Notes: generated by a model from the letters alone, not told the origin. Positions 26,416 through 35,679 are shown, counted from the stretch's first letter. The stretch is DNA of 64,000 bases from Microthrixaceae bacterium (GCA_947446975.1 CANFHM010000004.1:1-64000), one strand, 5' to 3'. Made by a program: numbers and translations.

Positions 26416-27698
26416 CCACCTCGAAGCCGCTCATCGAGATCGAGCGCACCGTCCAGCAGGGCGCACGCTCGATCGCCGTCGACATGTCCACCGATCGCGG
26501 CCGCGATGCACTCCGGACCCTCATCGACGATGCGATCGGCACCTGGCAGGCGGAGGCGGCCGGGGGCCTGCGTCCGGCGGCCATCGCCGACCCGGACACC
26601 CTCGCCCATCGGGCCTGGCGCAATCTCGCCGAGTACGGGCCGCTCACCGAACTGCTCGGGGATCCGCAGGTCTGGGAGATCGAGATCAACAGCCCGACCG
26701 ACATCTTCGTGAAGCGTCACGACGGGACGAGCGGCTACCACCACGAGACCTTCCACGACGACGACCATGTGCTGCGCACACTCACGAAACTCCTCGACGA
26801 CGCATCGGGGAGTCATCGTCGACTCGACCCCACCGAGGGACTGCAGGACGCCCAGCTCGACGACGGTTCCCGTCTGCACATCGTGCACGGCGACATCGCC
26901 CGCGGCGGACACTGCATGGTCAACATCCGCCGGTTCACCGGTGTGCCCTTCACCCGCCTCGACCAGCTGGTCACCTCGGGCACGCTGCCCGACGGTGCAG
27001 CGCGGTGTCTGGCCATGGCCGTCCGCAGCGGCGCATCGGTCGTGTTCGCCGGTGCCCCCGGTTCGGGAAAGACCACCCTGCTGTCCTGCTGCCTCGGTGA
27101 GCTCGATCCCTCGCTCCGGGTCGTCACCGCCGAGGAGGTCTTCGAGATCGACGCCCCGCTGGCCAACGTCGCCAGCATGCAGACCCGGGCGGCCCGGTCC
27201 GATCGACCCGGCATCGACCTCCGACGACTCGTCAGCGGGTTCCTGCGCATGGCTCCCGATGTCGCCGTGGTGGGAGAGGTCCGAGACCGGGAAGCGCTCC
27301 CGCTGCTGCTCACCCTCTCCTCCGGGGTCACCGGCTTCACCACCGTGCACTCCTCCGATGCCAGGGGCGCGCTCTCACGACTGCGGTTCCTCGCCGAGCT
27401 CTCCGACTCCGCCCGCAACCTCCCCCACGCGGCGCTCACCTCCCTCGTGGCCGAGTGCATCGATGTGGTGGTGTTCAGCGAACGCTCCGCCAGCGGACCA
27501 CGGGTGCGGGAGATCCTCGCCGTCGAGGACCTCAGCGCCGGCCCCGAACACGGCACCTTCACCGTCACCGAACTGTTCCGCACCGACCTCGACGGCACAC
27601 TGCGCTGGACGGGATCCCTCCCGGCCCGACTCACCGCCCGTGCCGCATCCCGCGGGCTCGATCTGCCGGGGCTCCTCCGAGAGCAGGTCGGCCGATGA
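26412..27698 (+). CDS. tadA: TadA/CpaF secretion ATPase
   Basis: A 428-residue type II/IV secretion ATPase. Walker A is GAPGSGKTTLL near residue 213, Walker B MAPDVAVVGEVRDREAL near 280, and the His box FTTVHSSDARGALSRL near 310. It powers pilus assembly as a cytoplasmic hexamer. The N-terminal segment (ELLGDPQVWEIEINSPTDIFV) is the usual CpaF recognition region. Start by four-base overlap with tadZ. Confidence 0.93.
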   Translation: MTTSKPLIEIERTVQQGARSIAVDMSTDRGRDALRTLIDDAIGTWQAEAAGGLRPAAIADPDTLAHRAWRNLAEYGPLTELLGDPQVWEIEINSPTDIFVKRHDGTSGYHHETFHDDDHVLRTLTKLLDDASGSHRRLDPTEGLQDAQLDDGSRLHIVHGDIARGGHCMVNIRRFTGVPFTRLDQLVTSGTLPDGAARCLAMAVRSGASVVFAGAPGSGKTTLLSCCLGELDPSLRVVTAEEVFEIDAPLANVASMQTRAARSDRPGIDLRRLVSGFLRMAPDVAVVGEVRDREALPLLLTLSSGVTGFTTVHSSDARGALSRLRFLAELSDSARNLPHAALTSLVAECIDVVVFSERSASGPRVREILAVEDLSAGPEHGTFTVTELFRTDLDGTLRWTGSLPARLTARAASRGLDLPGLLREQVGR

Positions 27699-28558
27699 TC
27701 CCGCTGCTGGCCGCCGTCCTCGCCGCCGCCGGCGTCGGGGTGCTCGTCATCCCCCGCTCGGGCGATGGTGGTGCATCGACACCGGGTCTCCCGTGGCGCA
27801 CGCCTGCACCCGCACGCCTCGTCGCGCTGCTCGAGCAGCGCAGGATCCACCAGTTGCTGGTCAGCGTCATGGGGGCGTTCCTCCTCGGCGTGGCTGTCTG
27901 TCTGACCATCTTCGGTGCCCCGCTCCCGGCGGTCGCCGGAGGGATGTTCGCCGCATCGTTCCCGATCACCGCCGCCCATCAGCGCCGATATCAGCGTCTC
28001 GAGGTCGCCCGGGACGCCTGGCCCCGGATGATCGATGAACTGCGGGTGCTCACCGCTGCGGCCGGTCGCTCCATCCCCCAGGCTCTGCTGGAGGTCGGCG
28101 CCACCGCACCGATCGAGCTGCGCCCCGCCTTCGCCGAGGCATCACGGGAGTGGATGCTCAACACCGATCTCGAGCGCATGCTGCATGTGCTGCGAACCGC
28201 CCTCGCCGACCCCACCTGCGACACCGTGTGCGAGACCCTCCTCATCGCCGCAGAGCTCGGAGGTGCCGATCTCGATCATCGTCTCATCGCACTGGCCGAG
28301 GACCGCCGTATCGACGCCCGGCATCGACGCGAGGCCCGTGCCCGGCAGGCCGGCGTGCGTTTCGCCCGCCGGTTCGTCCTGCTCGTCCCGCTGGGCATGG
28401 CGGCCGCAGGGCTGGCCATCGGCTCCGGCCGGTCCGCCTATCGCAGCCCGGTCGGCCAGGTGGCGGTGCTGTGCGCAATCGTCGTCACGGCCGCCTGCTG
28501 GGTCTGGGCCGGTCGGATGCTGCGGCTCCCCGTCGAGGAACGGGTGTTCCGCACATGA
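27695..28558 (+). CDS. tadB: TadB-type pilus membrane protein
   Basis: A 287-residue protein with hydrophobic helices near residues 2-20, 55-90, 225-250 and 255-275, flanking a cytoplasmic type II secretion F domain (DELRVLTAAAGRSIPQALLEVG). TadB forms the inner-membrane platform with TadC. Four-base overlaps link it to tadA and tadC. Confidence 0.88.
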   Translation: MIPLLAAVLAAAGVGVLVIPRSGDGGASTPGLPWRTPAPARLVALLEQRRIHQLLVSVMGAFLLGVAVCLTIFGAPLPAVAGGMFAASFPITAAHQRRYQRLEVARDAWPRMIDELRVLTAAAGRSIPQALLEVGATAPIELRPAFAEASREWMLNTDLERMLHVLRTALADPTCDTVCETLLIAAELGGADLDHRLIALAEDRRIDARHRREARARQAGVRFARRFVLLVPLGMAAAGLAIGSGRSAYRSPVGQVAVLCAIVVTAACWVWAGRMLRLPVEERVFRT

Positions 28559-29463
28559 TCCGCCTGCTCGTCCCCGTGATGCTGCTGACCTGGACCGGCA
28601 CGACCCTGCTGCTCGGCGAGCTCCGATGGTTCCGTCGCCCCTCGCTCACCGACCGACTCCGCCCGCATCTCACGGCGCCGGTCCCGCGCCGGGTCAGCAC
28701 CGGCACATCGTCCCTCCTCGACCTCGCACCCGATCTCGCTCCAGCGGCGACACGTCTCGGCGATCGTCTCGCATCCTTGCTGGGCGCGCGCGAACCACTC
28801 GCCATCCGCCTCAGCCGGATCCATGCCACTGAGACACCGACCGGATTCCGGATCCGCCAGCTCTCCCGGTCCCTCGCCACGGGGTCGTCGGTCATCCTGG
28901 TGGCGCTGGCGGCCGGAGTCGGCGCCACCGTCGCCGCCGTCATGGGTGCCGGCGCCGCACTCCTGTGCTTCCTCATCATCGAGCAGCGTCTCGCCCACCG
29001 CTCCGAGCAGTGGCGACGCCGGTTGTTCCTCGAGCTCCCCGTGGTGAGCGAACAGCTCGGCATGCTGCTGTCGGCCGGCCATTCCCTCGGCCAGGCCCTG
29101 ACCCGCATCTCGATGCGCAGCGACGCCGCGATCTCCCTCGATCTCGGCATCGTGGTGGGCCGGCTCCAGCAGGGCGTCGAGGAGACCGCGGCCCTGCGCG
29201 AATGGGCCGATCTCGCCGGTGTCCCCGCACTCGACCGCCTGCTGTCGGTCCTGGCGCTCAACCGCGAGGCCACCGATCTCGGGGCACTCATCACCGCAGA
29301 GGCACGGGCCACCCGGGCAGAGGTCCACCGCGAACTCATCGAACAACTCGAACGTCGGGCCCAGCAGGTCTGGATCCCCGTGACGGTGGCCACCCTCGTG
29401 CCCGGGGTCCTGTTCCTGGCTGTGCCCTTCCTCGAGGCCATGCGGCTGTTCACCACCTCCTGA
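28555..29463 (+). CDS. tadC: TadC-type pilus membrane protein
   Basis: A 302-residue partner of TadB. A helix at the N-terminus is followed by a central pair (SVILVALAAGVGATVAAVMG onward) and a C-terminal helix (IPVTVATLVPGVLFLAVPFL); the F domain reads LPVVSEQLGMLLSAGHSLGQ. Start by overlap with tadB. About 100 bases without a gene follow, ending in a strong ribosome binding site for the pilin-like gene. Confidence 0.88.
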   Translation: MIRLLVPVMLLTWTGTTLLLGELRWFRRPSLTDRLRPHLTAPVPRRVSTGTSSLLDLAPDLAPAATRLGDRLASLLGAREPLAIRLSRIHATETPTGFRIRQLSRSLATGSSVILVALAAGVGATVAAVMGAGAALLCFLIIEQRLAHRSEQWRRRLFLELPVVSEQLGMLLSAGHSLGQALTRISMRSDAAISLDLGIVVGRLQQGVEETAALREWADLAGVPALDRLLSVLALNREATDLGALITAEARATRAEVHRELIEQLERRAQQVWIPVTVATLVPGVLFLAVPFLEAMRLFTTS

Positions 29464-29564
29464 CCCGCTTCCCGCGTACCCGGCCCATCCGGACGCCACG
29501 ACACCACAGCGACCGACACAGCACCGACCGACCAGCACCAACCATCAACCACCAAGGAGCAGTG

Positions 29565-29774
29565 ATGCGCATCACCAATCGGACACTTCAGAGCTTCATC
29601 CGCAACTGCATGCGGTCCCGGGCCAACGGCGACCGTGGCGAGGGCGTCATCTCGGCGGCGATCGCCATCCTGATCATGGCGTTCCTCGGCGCCGCCATGT
29701 GGGTGGGGTTCAACCAGATGTGGAAGACCACCCAGACGACCACGAACACCAAGATCACCCAGATCGGCAAGTAG
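29565..29774 (+). CDS. small pilin-like protein
   Basis: A 69-residue protein in the Flp-pilin position: basic leader (MRITNRTLQSFIRNCMRSRAN), then GDRGEGVISAAIAILIMAFL as hydrophobic helix, and a Thr-rich tail. The canonical class III prepilin signature (Gly, then Glu-Tyr/Phe at +5) is not present; Gly22 with Glu26 is the closest. AAGGAG five bases before the ATG is the strongest ribosome binding site in the operon, in keeping with high expression of a structural subunit. Confidence 0.8.
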   Translation: MRITNRTLQSFIRNCMRSRANGDRGEGVISAAIAILIMAFLGAAMWVGFNQMWKTTQTTTNTKITQIGK

Positions 29775-30173
29775 ATGGACGATCGGGGCGGGGGGCTCAT
29801 CGGATCGATCGCCGGGCTCCTCGTCCTGCTCGCCCTGCTGCTGTTCGCGGTGCAGTCGCTGATCGCACTCTTCGCCCGCTCGGCGGTCACCGATGCCGCC
29901 TACGAGGGGGCCCGGCAGGTCGCCGGCGCACGGATCGAGCACGACGATCTCAGGTCCGTCGTCCTCGCCCGCCAGCAGGCGGAGCGCACGGTCCGCTCGC
30001 ATCTCGGTCGGTTCGGGGAGCAGATCAGCCTCGACTGGTCGGGGTCGTCCCCCGACACCATCTCGCTCACGGTGCACGCCCGCCCGCCGGGATTCCTCTG
30101 GGACGCGCTGCGGGGGACCGGCACCGAACCCATCGCCCGAACCGTGCGGGTGCGGGTGGAGAGGCCCCGATGA
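29775..30173 (+). CDS. TadE-like minor pilin
   Basis: A 132-residue protein starting MDDRGGGLIGSIAGLLVLLALLLF: short leader and one helix, then a soluble domain (AAYEGARQVAGARIEHDDL) typical of TadE-type pseudopilins. Its ATG directly follows the stop of the pilin-like gene with no gap. The stop overlaps the next start. Confidence 0.78.
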   Translation: MDDRGGGLIGSIAGLLVLLALLLFAVQSLIALFARSAVTDAAYEGARQVAGARIEHDDLRSVVLARQQAERTVRSHLGRFGEQISLDWSGSSPDTISLTVHARPPGFLWDALRGTGTEPIARTVRVRVERPR

Positions 30174-30682
30174 ACCGCACCACCCGCCGGGGCACGGCTC
30201 CTCAGGCCCGTGCCGGATCGGTCGTGAGCCGACGACGGATGCGCGGCGATCGCGGGCAGGTCGCCGGCGTCGAGGCGCTGCCGTTCGGCATCCTCATGTT
30301 CATCATCGGGATGCTGCTGGTGGCCAACGCCTGGGGTGTGGTCGACGCGCAGCTGGCCACCACCACCGCTGCTCGTGAGGGCGTGCGGGCCTACGTCGAG
30401 TCCCACTCGGCGGCCGAGGCCCGTGATCGTGCGGTGCAGGCCGCCGCCGCAGCGATCGTGGGGTACGGCAGATCGCCGTTCTCCACCAGGGTCGACATCG
30501 ACACGGTCGGTGCACGCGGCTGGCAGCGCTGTTCGCTCGCCATGGTCACCGTCCACCATGAGGTCCCCCTGCTCGTGCTCCCCTTCATCGGTGGGTACGG
30601 CCACGCCTTCGATGTGGTCTCCCGTCAGACCGAGGTCATCGATCCCTATCGGGATGGTGTCGACGGTGAGGCCGCATGCTGA
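30170..30682 (+). CDS. TadE-like minor pilin
   Basis: A 170-residue protein: Arg-rich leader with RGDRGQVAGVEALPFGIL, where Glu follows the cleavage-type Gly as in TadE, then one helix and the usual ATTTAAREGVRAYVESHS stretch. A four-base overlap with the preceding gene and a seven-base overlap with the next mark it as part of the pilus operon. Confidence 0.8.
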   Translation: MNRTTRRGTAPQARAGSVVSRRRMRGDRGQVAGVEALPFGILMFIIGMLLVANAWGVVDAQLATTTAAREGVRAYVESHSAAEARDRAVQAAAAAIVGYGRSPFSTRVDIDTVGARGWQRCSLAMVTVHHEVPLLVLPFIGGYGHAFDVVSRQTEVIDPYRDGVDGEAAC

Positions 30683-31128
30683 CCCCGCCCGACCAGCGGC
30701 GTCGTTGCACCACCGACCGGGGCAGCGTCCTGATGCTGCTGCCCGCCGCCTTCATGATCCTGCTGGTGCTGGGTGCCATCGCCGTCGATCTCACCGCGAT
30801 CCGCGTCGGACAACGGTCCCTGCTCAGCTCAGCCACCGACGCCGCCAACGATGCCGTCACCGTCGGACTCGATGAATCCGCGTTCCGGGCCGGCGAGGGA
30901 TACCGCCTCGACCCCGAGCGGGTGCGCAGCGCCGTCTACGGCGTGCTGTTCGCCAAGGGGATCCTCAACCACCTCACCGAGACCCCGGTGATCGTGATCC
31001 ACCCCGACCGATCCGTCACGGTGTCGCTCCGGGGTCGGGTGGAGCACATCTTCGCCAGGGCCCTGCCCGGAGCCTCCGACCCGGTGCCCGTGCACGCCGA
31101 GGCCACCGCACACGTCGTCACCCGCTGA
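30676..31128 (+). CDS. TadG/TadE-like pilus protein
   Basis: A 150-residue protein: leader TTDRGSVLMLLPAAFMILLV with one helix, then VDLTAIRVGQRSLLSSATDA as in TadG-like N-termini (the short form without the von Willebrand domain). Last gene of the pilus operon. No prepilin peptidase is present in the window, so maturation would rely on a gene elsewhere. Confidence 0.78.
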   Translation: MLTPPDQRRRCTTDRGSVLMLLPAAFMILLVLGAIAVDLTAIRVGQRSLLSSATDAANDAVTVGLDESAFRAGEGYRLDPERVRSAVYGVLFAKGILNHLTETPVIVIHPDRSVTVSLRGRVEHIFARALPGASDPVPVHAEATAHVVTR

Positions 31129-31175
31129 GACCGGTTCGTCCGCAAGCCGGTCCCCGCCGTACCCTCGTCGGTGCC

Positions 31176-32558
31176 ATGACACCCTCCGACGACTCCCCTG
31201 CTGATCCGGTCCCCGGGTCCGAGGTCGAGCCCGAGGAGTTCGTCCTCGAGGAGGCCGAGGAGGCGGTCGTCGACGCCGATCGCACCGTCGAGGTGAGCGC
31301 CGTGCGGGCCGCACTGCGCAACAGCAACTTCCGCACCATGTGGCTCAGCTCGCTCGGTTCGAGCGTCGGGACCTGGATGCAGAACGTCATCCTCGCCGCC
31401 TACGTCTACTCGGTCACCCGCAGCGTGTGGCTCGTGAGCCTCATCGGGTTCGCCAATCTGGTTCCCCAACTCGTCTTCGCCACGCTCGGCGGCGTGATCG
31501 CCGACATGTTCAGCCGCAAGAAGCTGATCTTCTGGTTGTCGTTCGAGCAGCTCCTCGGCTCCCTGGCCATCGCATGGATCACCCGCACCGAGAACTTCTC
31601 GGAGCCGGTGCTGCTGGCCGCCGTGGCCTCGGTCGGCATCGGCGCTGCGCTGTCGGGTCCGGTGTTCCTGTCGGTCACCCCCTCGCTCGTCCCCCCGAAG
31701 GATCTGGCCGGCGCCATCTCGCTGAACTCGGTGAGCATGAACGTCTCCCGGGTGGTGGGGCCGGCGATCGGCGCCATGCTGTACGTGGCGATCGGTGCGT
31801 CCTGGGTGTTCGTGCTCAACGCCGCCACCTATCTGTTCATCATGATCGGCATCACGTTCGTCAGGGTCCCCGTGTTCCCCAAGACCGGCGATGTGGGTCC
31901 GTTCCGGAAGATCGCCGAGGGATTCCGCTTCGTGCGTCATGAGCCGGTGGTGCGCCGGGCTGTCGGCACCGTGTTCATGTTCTCCCTGTTCTGCATGCCG
32001 TTCGTGGTGGTGTTCCCCGCCATCGCGGAGCGCGATCTCCATATCGCCGCCAAGAGCACCGAGTACGGGTTCCTCTACGCCACCTTCGGATTCGGAGCGG
32101 TGGTCGGGGCGCTGTCCATCGGCACCTTCCTGTCCGGTCGCAACCTGGCCGTCGTGGTGCGGTTCGCCCTCGTCGGCTTCAGCCTCTGTCTGGCCACCTT
32201 CGTCTCGCTGAGCACCGGGCTCCCTGCGTTCCCCGTGGCCTTCATGCTGGGCTTCTGCTACTTCGCGGCCGTCACCTCGTTGTCCACGGTGTTCCAGTCG
32301 CGTCTCACGCATGCGATCCGGGGGCGGGTCAGTGCGATCTGGATGATGTGCTTCGGTGGGACGGTACCGGTGAGCGGGCTCATCGCCGGCTGGGTCATCT
32401 CCCTGACCTCCATCAACACGGTGATCTACTTCGGTGCGGCGTTCGCCCTGTTCCTCGCGTGGTTCGCCGATCTGCGTCCGCCCGCCGAACGTCGATCTCT
32501 GCTCGATGAGTGGCGGGCCCAGCGCGAACCGATGATCGAGGGCGGCGACCCGGCCTGA
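31176..32558 (+). CDS. MFS transporter (MFS_3 / enterobactin-exporter type)
   Basis: A 460-residue protein: acidic cytoplasmic N-terminus (EVEPEEFVLEEAEEAVVDAD), then about twelve hydrophobic helices starting at RTMWLSSLGSSVGTWMQNVI. The loop GGVIADMFSRKKLIFW is the MFS motif A. The substrate is unknown; the family exports siderophores, drugs or metabolites. It abuts the convergent murF gene with no bases between stops. Confidence 0.88.
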   Translation: MTPSDDSPADPVPGSEVEPEEFVLEEAEEAVVDADRTVEVSAVRAALRNSNFRTMWLSSLGSSVGTWMQNVILAAYVYSVTRSVWLVSLIGFANLVPQLVFATLGGVIADMFSRKKLIFWLSFEQLLGSLAIAWITRTENFSEPVLLAAVASVGIGAALSGPVFLSVTPSLVPPKDLAGAISLNSVSMNVSRVVGPAIGAMLYVAIGASWVFVLNAATYLFIMIGITFVRVPVFPKTGDVGPFRKIAEGFRFVRHEPVVRRAVGTVFMFSLFCMPFVVVFPAIAERDLHIAAKSTEYGFLYATFGFGAVVGALSIGTFLSGRNLAVVVRFALVGFSLCLATFVSLSTGLPAFPVAFMLGFCYFAAVTSLSTVFQSRLTHAIRGRVSAIWMMCFGGTVPVSGLIAGWVISLTSINTVIYFGAAFALFLAWFADLRPPAERRSLLDEWRAQREPMIEGGDPA

Positions 32559-33878
32559 TCAGTCGAGCAGCGCAGCGGCCACCCGTTCGAGGCCGGCGAC
32601 CCGACTCCCCTTCACCAGCACCGCGTCATCACCGGTGAGCTCGCCGAGCAGTGCGACCGCCTCGGCCACATCGGCGGCATGGCCGATGGATACTGCCGAG
32701 CGCCCGTAGTCGGCAGCGCCGAAGGAGATGACTCCGATGCCGAGCTCGGCCGCGACCTCCCCGATCCGGGCATGGGCCGCATCGCTCTCCGGGCCGAGTT
32801 CCGCCATCACACCGAGCACGGCGGTGTGATGGGCGGCGGGCAGCTGCGCGAGCGCCCGCAGCGCGGCCTCCATCGAGGCCGGTCCGGCGTTGTAGGCGTC
32901 GTTGAGCACCCGGGCACCGGTGGCGGTGATGCCCAGCTCCATGCGCCACGGGGAGAGCTGCGCCTCGGCGAGTCCGGCGACGACCTCGTCGAGCGTGAGC
33001 CCGCAGCGCAGCGCCACCGACGCCGCCGCCAGCGCGTTGTTCACCTGATGTCGTCCCCGAACGGCGAGCACGATGTCGGCGCCACCCCAGTCGGACTCGA
33101 GTCGGAACCGGGGACGGAGCTGCTCGTCGAGGGTGAGTGCGGTGGCCCGAACCTCACCGATGAGGAATCCGAAGCCGACGACCTCCGCCGAGGTGCGCGC
33201 ACGCATCGCCCACACCCGCGGATCATCCGCGTTGAGCACGGCGGTCCCCGATGCCGGCAACGCCTCCACGAGCTCCCCCTTGGCGATGGCGATCTCGTCG
33301 AGTCCACCCATCGTCTCGGAGTGCACCAGTTCGACCGCGGTGACCACACCGATGGTGGGGGTGACGATGGCGCAGAGATCATCGATGTGTCCGCGCCCAC
33401 GGGAGCCCATCTCGACGACGGTGACGGACGAATCGGCACGGGCGTTCACGAGCGTGAGCGGAACACCGAGTTCGTTGTTGAAGCTCTTCTCGCTGGCGGA
33501 GACCACCATCGAGCGGGCCAGCACCGATGTGACGAGGTCCTTCGTGGAGGTCTTGCCCACTGAACCGGTGATGCCGACGACGCGATCCCCGAGACGACGA
33601 CGAGCAGCGCCGCCGAGTGCCCGCAGCGCCGCCTCCGGATCCTCGACGAGGATCGACGACATGCCCTCGACGGGCCCGCCGGCACTGAACGTGGCGGCCG
33701 CACCCGATGCTCGGGCGGCGTCGATGAAGTCATGGCCGTCGCGTTCGCCCCGCACCGGCACGAAGAGCTGCCCGGCCCGCAGCGCACGGGAATCGATGGA
33801 TGCCCCATCCACCTCGATGTCGTCGCCGACCAGTGTTCCGCCCACGGCATCGGCGATCTCGGCGGCTCGGAACCTCAC
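32559..33878 (-). CDS. murF: UDP-N-acetylmuramoyl-tripeptide--D-alanyl-D-alanine ligase MurF
   Basis: A 439-residue Mur ligase. The ATP loop is GITGSVGKTSTKD, the central domain has EMGSRGRGHIDDL and NADDP, and the C-terminal domain LNDAYNAGPASME. It adds D-Ala-D-Ala to the peptidoglycan precursor. The GTG at 33878 is chosen because RFRAAEIADAVGG is the family start; a longer frame would run into ddl. TACGGT lies exactly seven bases upstream. ddl, which makes the D-Ala-D-Ala substrate, is divergent 34 bases away. Confidence 0.95.
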   Translation of the reverse strand: MRFRAAEIADAVGGTLVGDDIEVDGASIDSRALRAGQLFVPVRGERDGHDFIDAARASGAAATFSAGGPVEGMSSILVEDPEAALRALGGAARRRLGDRVVGITGSVGKTSTKDLVTSVLARSMVVSASEKSFNNELGVPLTLVNARADSSVTVVEMGSRGRGHIDDLCAIVTPTIGVVTAVELVHSETMGGLDEIAIAKGELVEALPASGTAVLNADDPRVWAMRARTSAEVVGFGFLIGEVRATALTLDEQLRPRFRLESDWGGADIVLAVRGRHQVNNALAAASVALRCGLTLDEVVAGLAEAQLSPWRMELGITATGARVLNDAYNAGPASMEAALRALAQLPAAHHTAVLGVMAELGPESDAAHARIGEVAAELGIGVISFGAADYGRSAVSIGHAADVAEAVALLGELTGDDAVLVKGSRVAGLERVAAALLD

Positions 33879-33885
33879 CTCGTCA

Positions 33886-33905
33886 ACCGTATCGGGGACT
33901 ACGGT
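33886..33905. promoter_or_regulatory. symmetric divergent promoter of murF and ddl
   Basis: ACCGTA (33886-33891) and TACGGT (33900-33905) are inverted copies eight bases apart. On each strand the hexamer TACGGT lies exactly seven bases from a GTG start, the layout of a leaderless -10 element. The two promoters must overlap, so murF and ddl would be expressed from one shared element. Confidence 0.75.
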
Positions 33906-33912
33906 CGGCGCC

Positions 33913-34965
33913 GTGACTCGGATCCCCCTGCTCGTGCTGTTCGGCGGTCGATCGGCCGAACACGATGTCTCCCGGGTCACCGCCCGGCATGTGCTCGCCG
34001 CCATCGACCCCGATCGCTACGACATCGACGCCATCGGCATCGATCATGACGGCTCCTGGCACCGGGCCGAGGCCGCCCTCGAGGCGCTCGCCGCCGGTCC
34101 CGATGCGCTGCCCGAGGCACTGCTGGTGGAGGGCCCGGTGGTCGACCCGGGCGCGGTGCTCACGCAGCCCGAGCTCGTCGTGCTGCCACTGCTGCACGGC
34201 CCCAACGGCGAGGACGGCACCATCCAGGGCCTGTTCGAGGTGCTCGGGGTCACCTACGTGGGTTCCGGCGTGCTCGGCTCGGCCATGTCCATGGACAAGG
34301 TGGCGGCCAAGCATCTCGCCGACGCCATGGGCTTCCCCCAGACCGACTGGGCCGGCCTGCATCGCTCCGATCTGGCCGGTTCCCGACTCGACACCGTGGT
34401 CGCAGAGCTCACCGAGCGCTTCGGGTTCCCCATGTTCGTGAAGCCCGCCAACATGGGATCCTCGATCGGCGTGTCACGAGCCTCCGACGCCGATGGCCTG
34501 CGCACCGCGATCGCCACCGCCCTCGAGTTCGACGAATGGATCGTGGTCGAGGAGGGCGTGGTCGCCCGGGAGATCGAGGTGGCCGTGCTCGGGCACACCA
34601 CCGCCGCTCGTGCCTCGGTGCCCGGCGAGATCGTGCCCGGCGCCGAGTTCTACGACTACGCCGACAAGTACACCGACGGCGTGGCCCAGCTGCACATCCC
34701 GGCGCCGCTGCCCGACGAGATCACCGCGGCCGTCCGTGCGCTCGCGGTGGAGGTGTTCCGGGCCTACCGGGCCGAGGGCCTGGCCCGGGTGGACTTCCTC
34801 CTCGAGGAGGACGGCCGCGGCCTGCTGCTCAACGAGATCAACACCATGCCCGGCTTCACGCCGATCTCGATGTACCCGCAGATGTGGCAGGCCACCGGCC
34901 TCACCTACCGGGCGCTCATCGACGAACTCATCACGCTGGCCCTCGAACGCGCGGGTCGGGGGTAG
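33913..34965 (+). CDS. ddl: D-alanine--D-alanine ligase
   Basis: A 350-residue ATP-grasp enzyme. The N-terminal LFGGRSAEHDVSRVTA, the ATP-binding loop PANMGSSIGVSRAS and metal-binding NEINTMPGFTPISMYPQMW are all clear. It joins two D-Ala for the peptidoglycan stem. GTG start with a leaderless-type -10 seven bases upstream, shared with murF. It is convergent with the TetR gene. Confidence 0.96.
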   Translation: MTRIPLLVLFGGRSAEHDVSRVTARHVLAAIDPDRYDIDAIGIDHDGSWHRAEAALEALAAGPDALPEALLVEGPVVDPGAVLTQPELVVLPLLHGPNGEDGTIQGLFEVLGVTYVGSGVLGSAMSMDKVAAKHLADAMGFPQTDWAGLHRSDLAGSRLDTVVAELTERFGFPMFVKPANMGSSIGVSRASDADGLRTAIATALEFDEWIVVEEGVVAREIEVAVLGHTTAARASVPGEIVPGAEFYDYADKYTDGVAQLHIPAPLPDEITAAVRALAVEVFRAYRAEGLARVDFLLEEDGRGLLLNEINTMPGFTPISMYPQMWQATGLTYRALIDELITLALERAGRG

Positions 34966-34982
34966 CGACTCCGCAGTCGGCG

Positions 34983-35633
34983 CTACGGCGCCACGATGGC
35001 GGCGCGCAGGAACGACAGCAGCTCGCGGCGACGCACCACCGTGGAGCGGGCGGTGGGTTCGAAGCCCACAGCCCGCAGCACCTCGACCTCGGTGGCGGCA
35101 CCGAGCACCGTCGAGTAGGCGCTCACGAACAACAGCCCGGGATCACAGCGGCGGAACCGACCGGCATCCATCTCGCGCTGCAGGAAGCCGCGGGCACGAG
35201 CCACGAACGGTTCCAGATCGGCGGAGATGCGCGCCGCCGCATCGCCACCCAGCCGACTGACCTCGCGCACGAAGCCGAGCAGCTCGGGTCGGCGGATGGC
35301 CACACGGAACACCGAACGCACGATCGCCTCGATGCGATCCCATCCCTCGCCGGCATCGCGCAGCACACCGTCGAACTCCACCACGAGATCGAGACAGGCG
35401 TGATCGATGACGGCATCGAGCAGGGCGGCCTTCGAGGGCCAGTGATAGAGGATCGCCTGCTTCGACAGGCCGAGGCCGGCGGCCAGTGCGTCGAGAGACG
35501 TCGCGTCGTAGCCGGCGGTGCCGAATGACTCGAGGGCGGCGGTGAGGATGCGGTGCTCGGTCTCGCGGGTGCGTGCCGCCCGGGATCCGGGCATGCGGTC
35601 CGGCTTGGCGGGAGCAGTCACGGTGGCGGCCAC
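34983..35633 (-). CDS. TetR family transcriptional regulator
   Basis: A 216-residue regulator. The N-terminal HTH (HRILTAALESFGTAGYDATS, then LGLSKQAILYHWPSKAALL) covers residues 27-70; the C-terminal helical ligand domain is too divergent to identify a ligand. The gene is divergent from the acyl-reductase operon with a palindromic operator between them, so it probably represses both. ATG 35633 is used; an internal ATG (MPGSRAAR) is possible. Confidence 0.9.
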   Translation of the reverse strand: MAATVTAPAKPDRMPGSRAARTRETEHRILTAALESFGTAGYDATSLDALAAGLGLSKQAILYHWPSKAALLDAVIDHACLDLVVEFDGVLRDAGEGWDRIEAIVRSVFRVAIRRPELLGFVREVSRLGGDAAARISADLEPFVARARGFLQREMDAGRFRRCDPGLLFVSAYSTVLGAATEVEVLRAVGFEPTARSTVVRRRELLSFLRAAIVAP

Positions 35634-35655
35634 ATGACGATCCTAGACGATTCAC

Positions 35656-35669
35656 TTACCAAGTGGTAA
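35656..35669. promoter_or_regulatory. probable TetR operator
   Basis: The 14-base palindrome TTACCA-AG-TGGTAA lies between the divergent TetR gene and the acyl-reductase operon, 10 bases before the GTG at 35680. Sequences of this kind are typical TetR-family operators. It is the only copy seen. Confidence 0.72.
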
Positions 35670-35679
35670 ACATTCATCC

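Noticed and set aside
33879-34004. An N-terminal extension of murF
   Set aside because: It would overlap ddl and its promoter; the MurF fold begins at GTG 33878.
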